NCBI RefSeq assembly: GCF_011064595.1
Contig: NZ_JAALJI010000002.1
Coordinates: forward strand, 248,001 to 312,000
DNA length: 64,000 nt
Source: Paludisphaera soli
GTDB lineage: Bacteria > Planctomycetota > Planctomycetia > Isosphaerales > Isosphaeraceae
Reading direction: 5' to 3'
Of the stretch, positions 27,696 to 37,168 are shown in pieces; within the stretch, counting starts at the first letter, position 1, and every line of letters starts with the position of its first letter. The translations under genes and the position numbers were made by a program. The notes beneath the pieces are model-generated. The model did no database searches and was not told the origin of the DNA. It saw only the letters and a program-made list of their open reading frames with translations.

Positions 27696-27772
27696 CGAGC
27701 GGCCGCCCGATCCGGTTGCCTCGGGGCCTCTCGACAGCGGATACTGGAGCATCCACCCTGGAGGCCCTCACG

Positions 27773-28375
27773 ATGTCGACCGTCAGCCCCACGGCGCATT
27801 CCTCTCAGTTGCCCTCGGCCGAAGAGATCTTCCGCATCCCGATCGACCTTTACGAGAAGATGGTCGAACTCGGCGGCCTCGACGGCGACGATCGGATCGA
27901 ACTGCTGAATGGAGTGCTCGTCAGGAAGATGACGAAGAGCCCGCCCCACCACACCTGCACCGAGCTGTGCCGCGACGAGCTCGAGAAGCTTGCGCCGAAG
28001 GGCTTCAAGATCCGCAGCGAAGGCCCGATCCGCCTGCCGAAATACAGCGAGCCGGAGCCCGACCTGGCGATCGTGAGGGGCGGGATCCGGGACTACACGG
28101 GCCGCCACCCTCAACCCTCGGACGTCGTCCTCATCGTCGAGGTCGCGGATTCGAGCCTGGCGAGGGATCGCGGCGAGAAGCGGGACCTCTACGCCGGGGC
28201 GGGGATCCCGGCCTACTGGGTCGTCGACCTGGCCGGGCGTCGCGTCGAGGTCTATGGGGAGCCCCGCGACGGCCGCTACACGGCGACGAGCGTCGTCGCC
28301 GACGACGGCGCGATCGACCTGATCGTCGACGGCGCCGCCTGGGGACGCCTGGACGTCGCCGCGATCCTCCCCTGA
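27773..28375 (+). CDS. Uma2-family (DUF820) nuclease-like protein
   Basis: A 200-residue protein with the Uma2 fold elements: MVELGGLDGDDRIELLNGVLVRKMTKSPPH, then EPEPDLAIVRG (catalytic-type Asp), VVLIVEVADSSLARDR (Glu) and KRDLYAGAGIPAYWVVDLAG (Lys and Tyr). It has the DxE-x-K arrangement in better order than the paralogue at 5849-6403. GGAGG at 27760-27764 lies eight nucleotides upstream of the ATG. Families like this are present in dozens of copies in such genomes and no partner gene is visible. Confidence 0.88.
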   Translation: MSTVSPTAHSSQLPSAEEIFRIPIDLYEKMVELGGLDGDDRIELLNGVLVRKMTKSPPHHTCTELCRDELEKLAPKGFKIRSEGPIRLPKYSEPEPDLAIVRGGIRDYTGRHPQPSDVVLIVEVADSSLARDRGEKRDLYAGAGIPAYWVVDLAGRRVEVYGEPRDGRYTATSVVADDGAIDLIVDGAAWGRLDVAAILP

Positions 28376-28390
28376 ACCGAAGCCCCGTCG

Positions 28391-29893
28391 TCAGGCGAGG
28401 ACTTCGGGGATGACCTCGGCCTCGGCGACGAGCGGCAGGGGGCGGCCGAGGCGATCCTGGATCATCGTGTTCGGGTCGATGCCCAGCAGGTGGTACATCG
28501 TGGCGAGCACGTCCTTCGGCGAGACGCGGCGGTCGACCACGTCGCCGCCGATCTTGTCGGACTTGCCGACGACCTGGCCCCGGGCGATGCCGCCGCCGGC
28601 CATGACGATCGAGTAGCAGCGCGACCAGTGGTCGCGGCCCCCGCCCTGGACGTTGCCGATCTGCGGGGTGCGGCCGTGCTCGCTCAGGAGGACGACGAGC
28701 GTCTCGTCGAGCATCCCCCGGCGGTCGAGGTCCAGGATCAGGCCCGAGAGGGTCCGATCGAGGCCCGGCAGCAGCTCGTCCTTCATGCGCGGGAAGTGGT
28801 CCCAGTGGGTATCCCAGCCGGTGCCGGCCAGGCCGTACTCGTCCCAGAAGACCGAGACGAACCGGCCGCCGGCCTCGACGAGCCGACGGGCGGTGAGCGT
28901 CGCCTGGCCGAACAGGTTCATGCCGTAGAGGGCCCGGGTGTCCCAGGACTCCAGGTCGAGGTCGAACGCCTGGCGGAACGTGGGCGACTGGATCATCCGG
29001 TAGGCCGTCTCGCGATGGCGGTCGGCCCCGGGCGATCCGGGGGTGGCGGCCCGGCGCGCGTCCTCGAGCTGCTGGAGCAGCGAGCGGCGGCGGTCGAGCT
29101 GGTCCAGGGTCACGCCCTCGTTCGCCCCGCTGACGCCGTTGATCTGGAATCGGCTCTCGGGGGTGACGCCCCGATACAGCTCGTAATCGTCCCAGGCGAG
29201 CTTGGCGAGCGTCTTCTGGGCCTTCTTCGTGCCGGCGCCGAGGAACTCGGTGCAGATCGGGTCGTAAGCCTGGCCGAGGAAGCCGCCGTACGGACCGGCG
29301 CGGGCGACCTCGCCGATCCGCTGGCTGCTGAAGGCGAACGGCAGTTGCAGGTTGCGCGGGACCTCGGGCTTGTCGCCGACGGCCCGGGCGCGCTCGCCGT
29401 CGATGTAGTCGACGACCGAGCCGATGTAGGGCCAGTGGGACGGGTCGCGCGGGCTCAGCTCCATCGCCAGCGGGACGACCGGGTTGCCGGTCGTGGCGTA
29501 GGCGACGCCGTGGACCGGGTACAGGTGCGAGACCGACCGCACGACCGTGACCTTGTCCATCACCTGGGCCAGGTTGGGCAGGCCCTCGCAGATGTCGAGG
29601 CCCGGGACGCTGGTGGGGATGTGCCCGAACTCGCCCCGGATCTGCGAGGGGGCGTCGGGCTTGGGGTCGAACGTCTCGATCTGGCTGTGCGACCCGTAGA
29701 GGAAGAGCAGGATGCAGGACTTCGCCCGGCCGAAGCCCGGCAGCCCGGCCGTCGACGAGGCCGCCGTCGCCGCCAGCCCGCCCCGCCCCGCGCCGAGGCC
29801 CGCCCCGAGGAGGCCGAGCGACCCCACCTGGAGCAGGTCGCGCCGGGTCAGGCCGTCGCACAAACGCTTGGGACCGCCGAGGACACGGATCAT
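28391..29893 (-). CDS. DUF1501 protein (Tat-exported, sulfatase-like)
   Basis: A 500-residue protein with a Tat-type leader (LTRRDLLQVGSLGLLGAG) and the DUF1501 core: CILLFLYGSHSQIETFDPKPDAP, RSVSHLYPVHGVAYATTGNP, FVSVFWDEYG...DTHWDHFPRMKDELLPGLDRTLSGLI and LLSEHGRTPQI followed by GRDHWSRCYS. DUF1501 belongs to the alkaline-phosphatase/sulfatase superfamily and is very abundant in planctomycetes, usually beside DUF1549/DUF1553 cytochrome proteins; no such partner is present here. Divergent from another DUF1501 gene across 204 bp. Confidence 0.92.
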   Translation of the reverse strand: MIRVLGGPKRLCDGLTRRDLLQVGSLGLLGAGLGAGRGGLAATAASSTAGLPGFGRAKSCILLFLYGSHSQIETFDPKPDAPSQIRGEFGHIPTSVPGLDICEGLPNLAQVMDKVTVVRSVSHLYPVHGVAYATTGNPVVPLAMELSPRDPSHWPYIGSVVDYIDGERARAVGDKPEVPRNLQLPFAFSSQRIGEVARAGPYGGFLGQAYDPICTEFLGAGTKKAQKTLAKLAWDDYELYRGVTPESRFQINGVSGANEGVTLDQLDRRRSLLQQLEDARRAATPGSPGADRHRETAYRMIQSPTFRQAFDLDLESWDTRALYGMNLFGQATLTARRLVEAGGRFVSVFWDEYGLAGTGWDTHWDHFPRMKDELLPGLDRTLSGLILDLDRRGMLDETLVVLLSEHGRTPQIGNVQGGGRDHWSRCYSIVMAGGGIARGQVVGKSDKIGGDVVDRRVSPKDVLATMYHLLGIDPNTMIQDRLGRPLPLVAEAEVIPEVLA

Positions 29894-29953
29894 CGCTCAC
29901 CTCGCCCGACTTGCTGGAGGAGACGCCTGCGCCCGGAGCCCCGGCACAACCGC

Positions 29954-29982
29954 AACATACCCGCCTTTCAAGGATTATTCAA
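29954..29982 (-). promoter_or_regulatory. Promoter for the minus-strand DUF1501 gene
   Basis: Read on the minus strand, TTGAAT (29982-29977) and TATGTT (29959-29954) are separated by 17 bp, 61 bp upstream of the ATG at 29893. It sits back to back with the plus-strand promoter at 30021-30049. Confidence 0.5.
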
Positions 29983-30020
29983 CAATCGTCTCGCGAAGCC
30001 GCGCGGGCCCGGCTCCCCTC

Positions 30021-30049
30021 TTGGCATCGTCGCCATCAAATGTTAAACT
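30021..30049 (+). promoter_or_regulatory. Promoter for the plus-strand DUF1501 gene
   Basis: TTGGCA (30021-30026) and TAAACT (30044-30049) are separated by 17 bp, 49 bp before the ATG at 30098. This AT-rich island contrasts with its surroundings. Confidence 0.5.
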
Positions 30050-30097
30050 TTACGACGCTTCGCGATTGGGGCCGGGCCCGCCCGAGCCCCGCTCGCG

Positions 30098-31513
30098 ATG
30101 GGGATTCCTTCTCTGACGAGGGCGACGGCGATGGGCCAGCGACGGGAACGGGAATCGGTCGGCTCGCGGATGACCCGGCGCGGGTTCGTCCAGGTGGGGG
30201 GCTCGGGCCTTCTGGGGATGTCTCTGCCGGGCCTGCTCGCGGCTCGCAAGGCCTCGGCCGCGGCGGGGGCGACCGGACGCGCCAAGTCCGTGATCGTGAT
30301 CCTGCTCAGCGGCGGGCTCGGCCAGCACGACTCGTTCGACATGAAACCCGACTCGCCCGACGGCATCCGGGGCGAGTTCAACCCGATCCAGACGGCCGTC
30401 CCCGGCGTCCACTTCTGCGAGCACCTGCCCCGCCTCGCGGCGCGGGCCCAGGACCTGGCGGTCGTGAGGTCGATGTCGCATCCGGAGGGGAATCACCTGG
30501 TCGCCGTCCACCACGTCCTGACTGGGAAGCCCTCATTCCCGCGCGGGGCGAGCGACCTGGACCGGGTGGCCTCGCGCGACGACTTCCCCTGCTACGCGGC
30601 GGTCGTCGACCACCTGCGCTCCCGGCAAGAGGGGATCCCGAACGGCGTCGCCCTCCCCCTCAAGCTGATCGAGGGTCCGCTGACCTGGCCCGGCCAGGAC
30701 GCCGGGTTCCTCGGCCCCCGCAACGACCCCTGGCAACTCCGCCTGGACCCGAACAAGCCCGAAGCCCGCGACGACAGCCTGACCCTGCCCGAAGGGCTCG
30801 ACCCGGAGCGGCTGCACCGCCGCCGCCACCTGCTGACGCAGACCTCGGCGGCTCCCGTCGCCGGCGACGCCTTCGTGGACCAGCAGGACGCCGCGCTGGC
30901 GATGCTCTGCAACAGCACGGTCGGCCGGGCGCTGGACCCGGGCCAGGAAGACCCCAGGCTGGTGGATCGCTATGGAAGCCACGTCTTCGGCCGCTCGCTC
31001 CTGATCGCGCGGCGGCTCGTCGAGATCGGTGTGCCGGTGGTCCAGGCGACGATGGGGATCGTGCAGACCTGGGACACCCACGTCGGCAACTTCCCGAGGC
31101 TTAAGGACGAACTGCTCCCCGCCCTCGACCGCGCGGTGTCGACCCTGCTCGACGACCTCAAGGCCCGGGGGCTGCTGGACGAGACCCTGGTGGTCATGCT
31201 CGGCGAATTCGGCCGCACGCCGAGGATCTCGCAGCTCACGCCGGGCGCCGTCCCGGGCCGCGACCACTGGCCGGCGGTCTTCCCGGCGGTCTTCGCCGGC
31301 GCGGGGGTCGTCGGCGGCCAGGTGATCGGCAAGTCGGACAAGCTCGGGGCCTACTCGGTCACCAAGACCTTCGGCCCCCCCGACCTCGCCGCCACCGTCT
31401 ACAAGGCCCTCGGCATCGACCCGGCCGTGGAACTCCGCGACCGCCTCGGCCGCCCGCTCCAGCTCTGCTCCGGCGAGGTCATCGACCCGCTGTATACGGC
31501 CGTCGAGGTCTGA
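30098..31513 (+). CDS. DUF1501 protein (Tat-exported, sulfatase-like)
   Basis: A 471-residue DUF1501 protein. The Tat motif MTRRGFVQVGGSGLLGMSLPG starts at residue 25, so a start at about 30170 is also possible. Core motifs are VIVILLSGGLGQHDSFDMKPDSP, RSMSHPEGNHLVAVHHVLTG, DTHVGNFPRLKDELLPALDRAVSTLL, MLGEFGRTPRI and GRDHWPAVFPAVFAGAGVVGGQVIG. It is only distantly similar to the divergent neighbour, so the pair is not a recent duplication. The catalytic role is unknown. Confidence 0.92.
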   Translation: MGIPSLTRATAMGQRRERESVGSRMTRRGFVQVGGSGLLGMSLPGLLAARKASAAAGATGRAKSVIVILLSGGLGQHDSFDMKPDSPDGIRGEFNPIQTAVPGVHFCEHLPRLAARAQDLAVVRSMSHPEGNHLVAVHHVLTGKPSFPRGASDLDRVASRDDFPCYAAVVDHLRSRQEGIPNGVALPLKLIEGPLTWPGQDAGFLGPRNDPWQLRLDPNKPEARDDSLTLPEGLDPERLHRRRHLLTQTSAAPVAGDAFVDQQDAALAMLCNSTVGRALDPGQEDPRLVDRYGSHVFGRSLLIARRLVEIGVPVVQATMGIVQTWDTHVGNFPRLKDELLPALDRAVSTLLDDLKARGLLDETLVVMLGEFGRTPRISQLTPGAVPGRDHWPAVFPAVFAGAGVVGGQVIGKSDKLGAYSVTKTFGPPDLAATVYKALGIDPAVELRDRLGRPLQLCSGEVIDPLYTAVEV

Positions 31514-31563
31514 TCCGTCGACGATTCCGCCCCGATCCCCCCCTCCCCGCCGTCGAGGATCGT

Positions 31564-32130
31564 ATGCCCATCGCCCGCCTGCGCCCGCTCGCGTTTTGCG
31601 CCCTCGCCTCGCTGTTCGCCGTCCCGATCGCCCGGGCCCAGGAGGCGAAGCCGGCCGAGCCGCCGCTCGTCACGCGGGGCCGGATCGAGCTGAACCTCGC
31701 CGGGGCCGAGTCGATCCTGAAGGCCGCCCAGGCCAAGGCGAAGTCGCTCGGCCTGGCGATGAACCTGGCGGTCGTGGACTCCGGCGGGCACCTGCTGGCG
31801 TTCGCGCGGATGGACGGGGCGCGGCCGGCCAGCGGCCAGACGGCGCTGACGAAGGCCGTCGCCGCGGCGACCTTCCGCCAGGAGTCCGGCCCGCTCCCCC
31901 CCAAGGGCGAGCCCGACCTGCTCCTCAGCCTGAGCGTGCCCGCCGCGGCCGCCGCCTCGGGGGGCAAGCTGACGGCGCTCAAGGGGGGCGTGCCGGTCGT
32001 CTTCGAGGGCCAGATCATCGGCGCGGTCGGCGTCGGCGGCGGCTCCGGCGACCAGGACGCCGAGGTGGCCAAGGCCGGCATCCAGGCCCTGCTCGAGCTG
32101 CTGGCGGGGGCGAAGCCGGCCGCTCCCTGA
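31564..32130 (+). CDS. Secreted GlcG/HbpS (DUF336) family protein
   Basis: A 188-residue protein with a signal peptide (MPIARLRPLAFCALASLFAV, cleavage near ARA-Q). The domain ISL-like AESILKAAQAKAKSLGLAMNLAVVDSGGHLLAFARMDGA, then QTALTKAVAAATFR and the late VVFEGQIIGAVGVGGGSGDQDAEVAKAGIQALL, are typical of GlcG/HbpS proteins, some of which bind haem or related tetrapyrroles. It follows the DUF1501 gene by 50 bp and may be co-transcribed. The ligand is not predictable from sequence. Confidence 0.85.
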   Translation: MPIARLRPLAFCALASLFAVPIARAQEAKPAEPPLVTRGRIELNLAGAESILKAAQAKAKSLGLAMNLAVVDSGGHLLAFARMDGARPASGQTALTKAVAAATFRQESGPLPPKGEPDLLLSLSVPAAAAASGGKLTALKGGVPVVFEGQIIGAVGVGGGSGDQDAEVAKAGIQALLELLAGAKPAAP

Positions 32131-32140
32131 TCTCCGGCGC

Positions 32141-33748
32141 TCAGAAGTCGGTGAGCCACTGGAGCTGGAACAAGGTTCCCGTCTCGCCGGCGCGGTAGCC
32201 GGTGATGAAGTTCTGCGCGGGGGAGCCGCTGACCCGAAGCACCTCGAAGGTCGTCCTCCAGGTCCGGGTCCATCGCGGATACCAGTTGAGCCCGCCGCCA
32301 TACTCCGTGCCGCCGCCGAACCGGCCGGTGACGTATGAGGTCCGCGCGAAGGCTTCGAGCTTGCGCGGCTTCAGAAAGTAGCCGGCCTGCAGCAGGCCGC
32401 CGTGGTCGAAGAAGTCGTCGTAGGGGGATCGCCCGCCCACAACGCGGAAGCCGTTGAGCCAGCGGAAGAAGTATTCACCCGAGATCCCCAGCCCGCGATA
32501 CTTCATCGCCGCGTCGATCGTCCAGAGCTGGACGTCGGTCGAGGCCAGCTCAACCCCGGGTGCGAGGACGCCGGGGCGGAACAGCGGCGTTCCGTCGGAG
32601 AGGCGGATCAGCGTGTCCTCCGGATTCCGGATCGAGGCCAGGGTGAAGCCCTGGTTCGACTCGTGGGCGAGGTTGATGTTGGTCCCGAAACGATAGCTGC
32701 GGTGCTCGTGGCCGTCGAAGTCCGACACGCCGAAGCCGAAGTCGTCGGTCGGCTCCCACCAGACCGTCCCGCCGAAGGCCAGCGACGAGCCGACGCGGGT
32801 CCCCAGCCCCTGCGAGAATCGGCTCAGCGAGTTCGCCAGCATGGCGACGTAATTGAAGCCGTCGACCGGCTCGCCCTGGGCCCAGATCCCCGGGCTGATG
32901 TTGGGCCGGAAGAAGGTGGTCGCCATGAGCCGGTCGGAGCCCAGCGTGTAGCGGAAGGGCTCGTACCACTCGCGCGTGCCCGGGAGGAGCCAGTTGCCGA
33001 CGCGGAGGTCGAACGCCTTGCTGAAGCGGTAGTTGATCCAGCCCAGGTACACCGTGTCGTTGATCGAGGTCGACGAGAACATGATGGCCGTGAACTGGAG
33101 CTTCGGGTCGATGGCGAATCCCGAGAACATCAGGAAGTTGCGGGCCACCTCGAACGAGTCGAAGTTGCGAATCTCCTGACGCTCGCCCGCGGCGTCGAAC
33201 CAGGCCTCGCGGCTCCGCGCGAAGTTCATGTAGCGGGCCTGCGTGATGACGTCGAACCGCAGCTCGAACGGCGTGCGCTGAGCGTCCGACGCGCGGACCA
33301 GGACGAACGCGCCGAGTTCCTCGTCGTACTCGCCCACCCGGAACTTCGGCCGGGGCGGGGGCTCCGCGAAGGCCGAGCCCAGGCCGGCGGAGGCCGGATT
33401 CGGGACCGGCGACGGAGGGGCGACGTGGGCCGTCGGCAGGTCGCCGAGCGGCGCGATCTCGACCACCGGGTCCGGTGCCGGCTCGACCTGCTCTAACCGT
33501 TGGTTCAGCTCGTCGACGCGCCTGTTGAGCGAGGCGTTCTGATCGGCCAATGCGGCGTTGCGCCGCTCCAACTCTTCCAGGCGGCGGGCGAGCTGATCCA
33601 CCACCTCGGCGACGCCCGGCGGCGGCGAGGGCGACTGGGCGGCGACCGGCGTGAGCGCGGCCAGCCCGAGGACGAGCCCCGCCAGCCTCGACCCGAAGGC
33701 GAGCGGCCAGCTCCGACGACTTCGGCGGATTCGGCGGGGGCGGGGCAT
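32141..33748 (-). CDS. Outer membrane porin with N-terminal coiled coil (OprO/OprP-like)
   Basis: A 535-residue protein with a basic signal peptide, a heptad-rich coiled coil (about residues 48-90, VVDQLARRLEELERRNAALADQ region), a Pro-rich linker and a C-terminal beta-barrel rich in aromatic strands. It ends with a Phe-terminated strand (FQLQWLTDF), the usual outer-membrane barrel signature. The barrel resembles phosphate-selective porins (e.g. KFRVGEYDEELGAFVLVR, FTAIMFSSTSINDTVYLGWINYRF). The substrate is unknown. It converges with the GlcG gene. Confidence 0.85.
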   Translation of the reverse strand: MPRPRRIRRSRRSWPLAFGSRLAGLVLGLAALTPVAAQSPSPPPGVAEVVDQLARRLEELERRNAALADQNASLNRRVDELNQRLEQVEPAPDPVVEIAPLGDLPTAHVAPPSPVPNPASAGLGSAFAEPPPRPKFRVGEYDEELGAFVLVRASDAQRTPFELRFDVITQARYMNFARSREAWFDAAGERQEIRNFDSFEVARNFLMFSGFAIDPKLQFTAIMFSSTSINDTVYLGWINYRFSKAFDLRVGNWLLPGTREWYEPFRYTLGSDRLMATTFFRPNISPGIWAQGEPVDGFNYVAMLANSLSRFSQGLGTRVGSSLAFGGTVWWEPTDDFGFGVSDFDGHEHRSYRFGTNINLAHESNQGFTLASIRNPEDTLIRLSDGTPLFRPGVLAPGVELASTDVQLWTIDAAMKYRGLGISGEYFFRWLNGFRVVGGRSPYDDFFDHGGLLQAGYFLKPRKLEAFARTSYVTGRFGGGTEYGGGLNWYPRWTRTWRTTFEVLRVSGSPAQNFITGYRAGETGTLFQLQWLTDF

Positions 33749-33931
33749 CCTGGATCCTCGGGGCGGGCGAGCTCGGTCGATCGGGGACCGCCGTCGCCGT
33801 CCGTCTTATCGGCACGACCGTCGCGGTCGATCCAGCAAATCGGCGGCCCCGGCGCGCGACGACGGGGGCCGCCGAAGGCCGGTGATCGGCCGAGGGGGCC
33901 CCCGTCGGGGGTAACGATCTCGTGGAGAGGA

Positions 33932-35764
33932 TCAGCGGACGACCGCCTGGAAGGAGACGTAGCCCGAGGCGCCCGGGGGGATGGTCTCGCGGAGGTCCCA
34001 GCGCAGCTCGGTGGAACCGGCCTGGTTCTCGGCGACGGAGAAGGCCGCGCCCTTGGGGCCCTTCGCGGTGCCGGCGACGTACTCCAGCCTGGGCAGGAGG
34101 CTGTCGACGATGCTGACCGAGCGGATCGGCGTGTTGCCCATGTTGCGGTAGGCGATGGCGTAGGTGACCATGTCGCCCGGCTCGGCCTCGGTGACGTCCA
34201 CCCGCTTGACCACGGCCAGGCCGGGGCGGTTGGGGGGCGTCTCCACGCCGGTCATCTCCAGCGTCGGCTGGCTGCGGATCACCTCGCCGGTCCCCTGCAC
34301 CAGGTCGGCGATCACGGGGGATTCGGCCGTCTTGATGCCCGAGAGCCTCACCTTATCGCGGGCGACGACCGGGGCCTGGCGGCGACGTTCGGTCCCGACG
34401 GCCTGGGCCTGCGAGCCGATCTTCGCCTGCTGCACGTTGCCGTAGCCCATCGCGCCCCGGACGTCGGCGGTCTCGCCGGCGTAGACCTCGCCGCGGGCGG
34501 CCTGCACGCGGCGGCGGTCGCGGGCCATCTCGGGTGCCTGGTTCTGGACCAGGCGACGGATGTCGTCGGTCTTCTCGGCCTGGGAGGGCTTCTGGGTCAG
34601 CGTGTTGAGGTTCACGCCGTGGATCTCGACGTTCTCGATGGTCCCCGTGCTCACCTTGACCTCGGCGAACCGGGGGGCGTAGATGCAGACCCGGTTGGTG
34701 GGCAGGACCTTGGGGTCGGGATAGCGGTCGATCCCCACGTCGAAGCGGACGACGGCGTCGCGGGCGTCGACCCCCTGGAGCGCGCCGCCGGCGCCGATGC
34801 CGGCCTTCACGCCGTGGTCGCCGCCGTCGCAGAGATACTCGTCGCGCGGCAGCACGGGGCGGTTCCCGGGCTCAAGCGGCGGACAGGCCGGGCCGCTGGG
34901 GAGCGTGCAGGGGACGGGCCCGCAGGAGAACGGACAGCGTCCGGCCGAGGGGGCGGCCAGGCGGTCGAGCGCCAGGTCGCCGGTCGCCCCGGCCTGGATC
35001 TCGTCGAGCGTGGGCCGACGGCCGCCGATGCGGACGATGGCGACCACGCGCCCGAGGGCGGCGGCCACGCGGACCGGGTCCTCCGCCGGGCTGACCTCGA
35101 CGAACGGGATCTGGTCCTTGGACATCTTGAGCGGCAGGGCCTGCTCGGGGTCTTCCAGATAGACCACCTTCGTCACCAGGCGGCCCCGGTCGATCGCGTC
35201 CCACAGGTCCTCTTCGCTGAAGACGACGCGGATCGGGTACTTGCCGGGGTCGATCTCGGCGGGCCGGTGCATGTGGCCGACGATCTCGACGACCGGGAAC
35301 AGCTCGGCGCCCGGCCGGTTCGGGATCTCGCCGAGGCGGAGCCGGTAGCCGACGCCGCGCTGGAGGCCGGCGGTCAGGATGCCGCCGCCGTCGCCGACGC
35401 TGACCGGGACGGTCTGCGGGGCCAGGACCTCGACGGTGAGGCCCTCGGGGCCCTGGAACCGGACGACCTGGATGTTCGGGTCGAGCTGCGGGCTGACGGG
35501 GGTGCCGTGGCCCTCGGGGGTGACGACCCCCGGCGCGTTCGCGGCCGGCGCGGGGGCGGCCGGGGCCGGGTCGAGGCCCGGGGGGGCGGGCTCCAGGGGC
35601 TGCGCGGGGGTGAGTTCGGGGGCGACGACCGCCGCCGGGGGGGCGGCGGGGCCGTCCTGGGGGGCCGCGTCCACCCCTCGCGAGGCCGGGGCGAGGCCCA
35701 GGGCGATCGCGACGAGGCCGCCTCGGATCCACCGGCGGTCGAGTGGTTGTGCGTGTCGACTCAT
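33932..35764 (-). CDS. Secreted DUF11-containing protein, large
   Basis: A 610-residue protein with a signal peptide and a Pro/Ala-rich linker (about 35-95). A domain at about 115-220 (GVGYRLRLGEIPNRPGAELFPVVEIV ... EEDLWDAIDRGRLVTKVVYLEDPEQ) is shared with the next gene. A Cys-containing middle and a C-terminal DUF11-type Ig-like repeat follow (LAVVKRVDVTEAEPGDMVTYAIAYRNMGNTPIRSVSIVDSL). DUF11 repeats occur in bacterial surface proteins. It is probably exported or cell-surface. Monocistronic or paired with the downstream-encoded paralogue on the same strand. Confidence 0.82.
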   Translation of the reverse strand: MSRHAQPLDRRWIRGGLVAIALGLAPASRGVDAAPQDGPAAPPAAVVAPELTPAQPLEPAPPGLDPAPAAPAPAANAPGVVTPEGHGTPVSPQLDPNIQVVRFQGPEGLTVEVLAPQTVPVSVGDGGGILTAGLQRGVGYRLRLGEIPNRPGAELFPVVEIVGHMHRPAEIDPGKYPIRVVFSEEDLWDAIDRGRLVTKVVYLEDPEQALPLKMSKDQIPFVEVSPAEDPVRVAAALGRVVAIVRIGGRRPTLDEIQAGATGDLALDRLAAPSAGRCPFSCGPVPCTLPSGPACPPLEPGNRPVLPRDEYLCDGGDHGVKAGIGAGGALQGVDARDAVVRFDVGIDRYPDPKVLPTNRVCIYAPRFAEVKVSTGTIENVEIHGVNLNTLTQKPSQAEKTDDIRRLVQNQAPEMARDRRRVQAARGEVYAGETADVRGAMGYGNVQQAKIGSQAQAVGTERRRQAPVVARDKVRLSGIKTAESPVIADLVQGTGEVIRSQPTLEMTGVETPPNRPGLAVVKRVDVTEAEPGDMVTYAIAYRNMGNTPIRSVSIVDSLLPRLEYVAGTAKGPKGAAFSVAENQAGSTELRWDLRETIPPGASGYVSFQAVVR

Positions 35765-35904
35765 CGACCTCGATCCTTGCTCGTGAGGGAAGGGGACGGA
35801 CGCTCGGCCCGGCTGGGTCGTCGAAGGCCCCGGCGGAAGGCGTCGCTGGTACGCTCTCGCCGGGGCCTTCGGGTTCGGGACGTCCTACGCCGCGATGGCG
35901 GCGA

Positions 35905-36888
35905 TCAGGACTGCGGGGCCTCGGGAGCCGGGACCTCGGCCGGGGCCGGGTTCGGCGCGGGGGCCTCCGGCGCGACCGGCTCCAGGCCGGGGGCGGGCGG
36001 GGCGTCGAGCGGCACGGCCTCGGAGGCCGCCGGGGCGGTCACGCCGGCCGGGAGGTCGCCCGGGGGCAGCTCGGTGACCGGCGGCACGAGGCCGGCCGGG
36101 GCGGGGGCGGGGGCCGGGGCGGGATTCACCACGCCGCCGTCGATCGGGGTGCCGACGACCGGGCCGGAGGGGACGCCGCCGACCGCGCCGGCGGAGTTCT
36201 CCAGGTCGATGGCGCCGAGGCGGACGATCAGCAGGATCGTGCCCCGCTTGTCGGCCTCGATGATCGGGTCGACGCCGGGCTCCAGGCGGGTGGAGACCAG
36301 GGTCTCGACGCCCGAGACGGCCACTTCCTGATACTTGGGATCGGGGAGGTAGATGACCTTCGTGACGAAGTTGCCGCCGTCGACGACCTGGTCGAAATCC
36401 TCGGCCGTGAACTGGACCGGGATCGCGTTGTGCGCCAGGTAGGCGTCGGTGGCGGGCGTGGTCGGGGCGACCTCGATCGTAGGATACAGGGCGACGTTCT
36501 GACGGCCCGCGATGTTCGTGAGCTTCAGGCGGTAGATGTAGCCCTGGTTGAAATTGTAGCGGCCGGGGACGACCAGCGGCGCGCCGCCGTAGGTCCGCTC
36601 GCCGGCGCCGCCGGTGCCGGTCTGCCAGCTGATGTTCATGCCGTCGGGGTCGAGGAAGTAGACCTGGCTCCGCGTGTTCACGAAGCGGCGGCCCGCGGCG
36701 GCGCCGGCGCCCGCGCCGGGGCCGGCCATCGTGGCGGCGTTGAACTGGGGGCCGCCCGGGGGCGGCGTGTGCGAGCTGGCCACGACGTGGGGCCTCAGCC
36801 ATTTCTTCAGGCCGACCCCGGCATCGCCGTAGCCGAACCCGTCGCCGGTGGCGGCCGCCGCCAGCAGCAGCATTCCGATGGTTTGCAT
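35905..36888 (-). CDS. Secreted protein sharing a domain with the DUF11 protein
   Basis: A 327-residue protein with a signal peptide ([15 protein letters not shown]) and a Gly/Ala-rich leader. A domain at about 90-200 includes [25 protein letters not shown], then [33 protein letters not shown], which aligns with the neighbouring gene's RLRLGEIPNRPGAELFPVVEIV and FSEEDLWDAIDRGRLVTKVVYLEDP. The C-terminal 90 residues are Pro/Ala/Glu-rich and disordered. The function is unknown; the pair at 33932-36888 are probably surface components. The ATG at 36888 is the first that yields a signal peptide. Confidence 0.8.
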   Translation of the reverse strand: MQTIGMLLLAAAATGDGFGYGDAGVGLKKWLRPHVVASSHTPPPGGPQFNAATMAGPGAGAGAAAGRRFVNTRSQVYFLDPDGMNISWQTGTGGAGERTYGGAPLVVPGRYNFNQGYIYRLKLTNIAGRQNVALYPTIEVAPTTPATDAYLAHNAIPVQFTAEDFDQVVDGGNFVTKVIYLPDPKYQEVAVSGVETLVSTRLEPGVDPIIEADKRGTILLIVRLGAIDLENSAGAVGGVPSGPVVGTPIDGGVVNPAPAPAPAPAGLVPPVTELPPGDLPAGVTAPAASEAVPLDAPPAPGLEPVAPEAPAPNPAPAEVPAPEAPQS

Positions 36889-37094
36889 GGAAATCCTCTC
36901 CAGCTCCCGCGACCGAAGCCGGCCGGCCCTGGGCCGAGCGCTTCCGACCTGCCGATCGGGGAGAATGCGTGTCGTCCTGACATCCAATGCGACCGACCCG
37001 GCCCGTTCGAGCCGTCGTGCCTCGCGACTCGCCCGGGACCGGCCCCCGCGAAGCCCCGCCGGGATGGCGAGGCGCTGCGGACCGTCCGCCGGAC

Positions 37095-37123
37095 TTGCGT
37101 CTCCAGACGCCCAGGGATATGAT
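37095..37123 (+). promoter_or_regulatory. Sigma70-type promoter for the LolA-like gene
   Basis: TTGCGT (37095-37100) and TATGAT (37118-37123) are separated by 17 bp, 45 bp upstream of the ATG at 37169. One of the better -10/-35 pairs in this window. Confidence 0.55.
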
Positions 37124-37168
37124 CGGGCATCGACCCCGTACCCTTGAGAAATTGCGTACACCCCGACC

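Noticed and set aside
32402-33496. Plus-strand frame across the porin gene
   Set aside because: Antisense shadow of the porin; the composition is Arg/Glu/Val-rich without conserved blocks.
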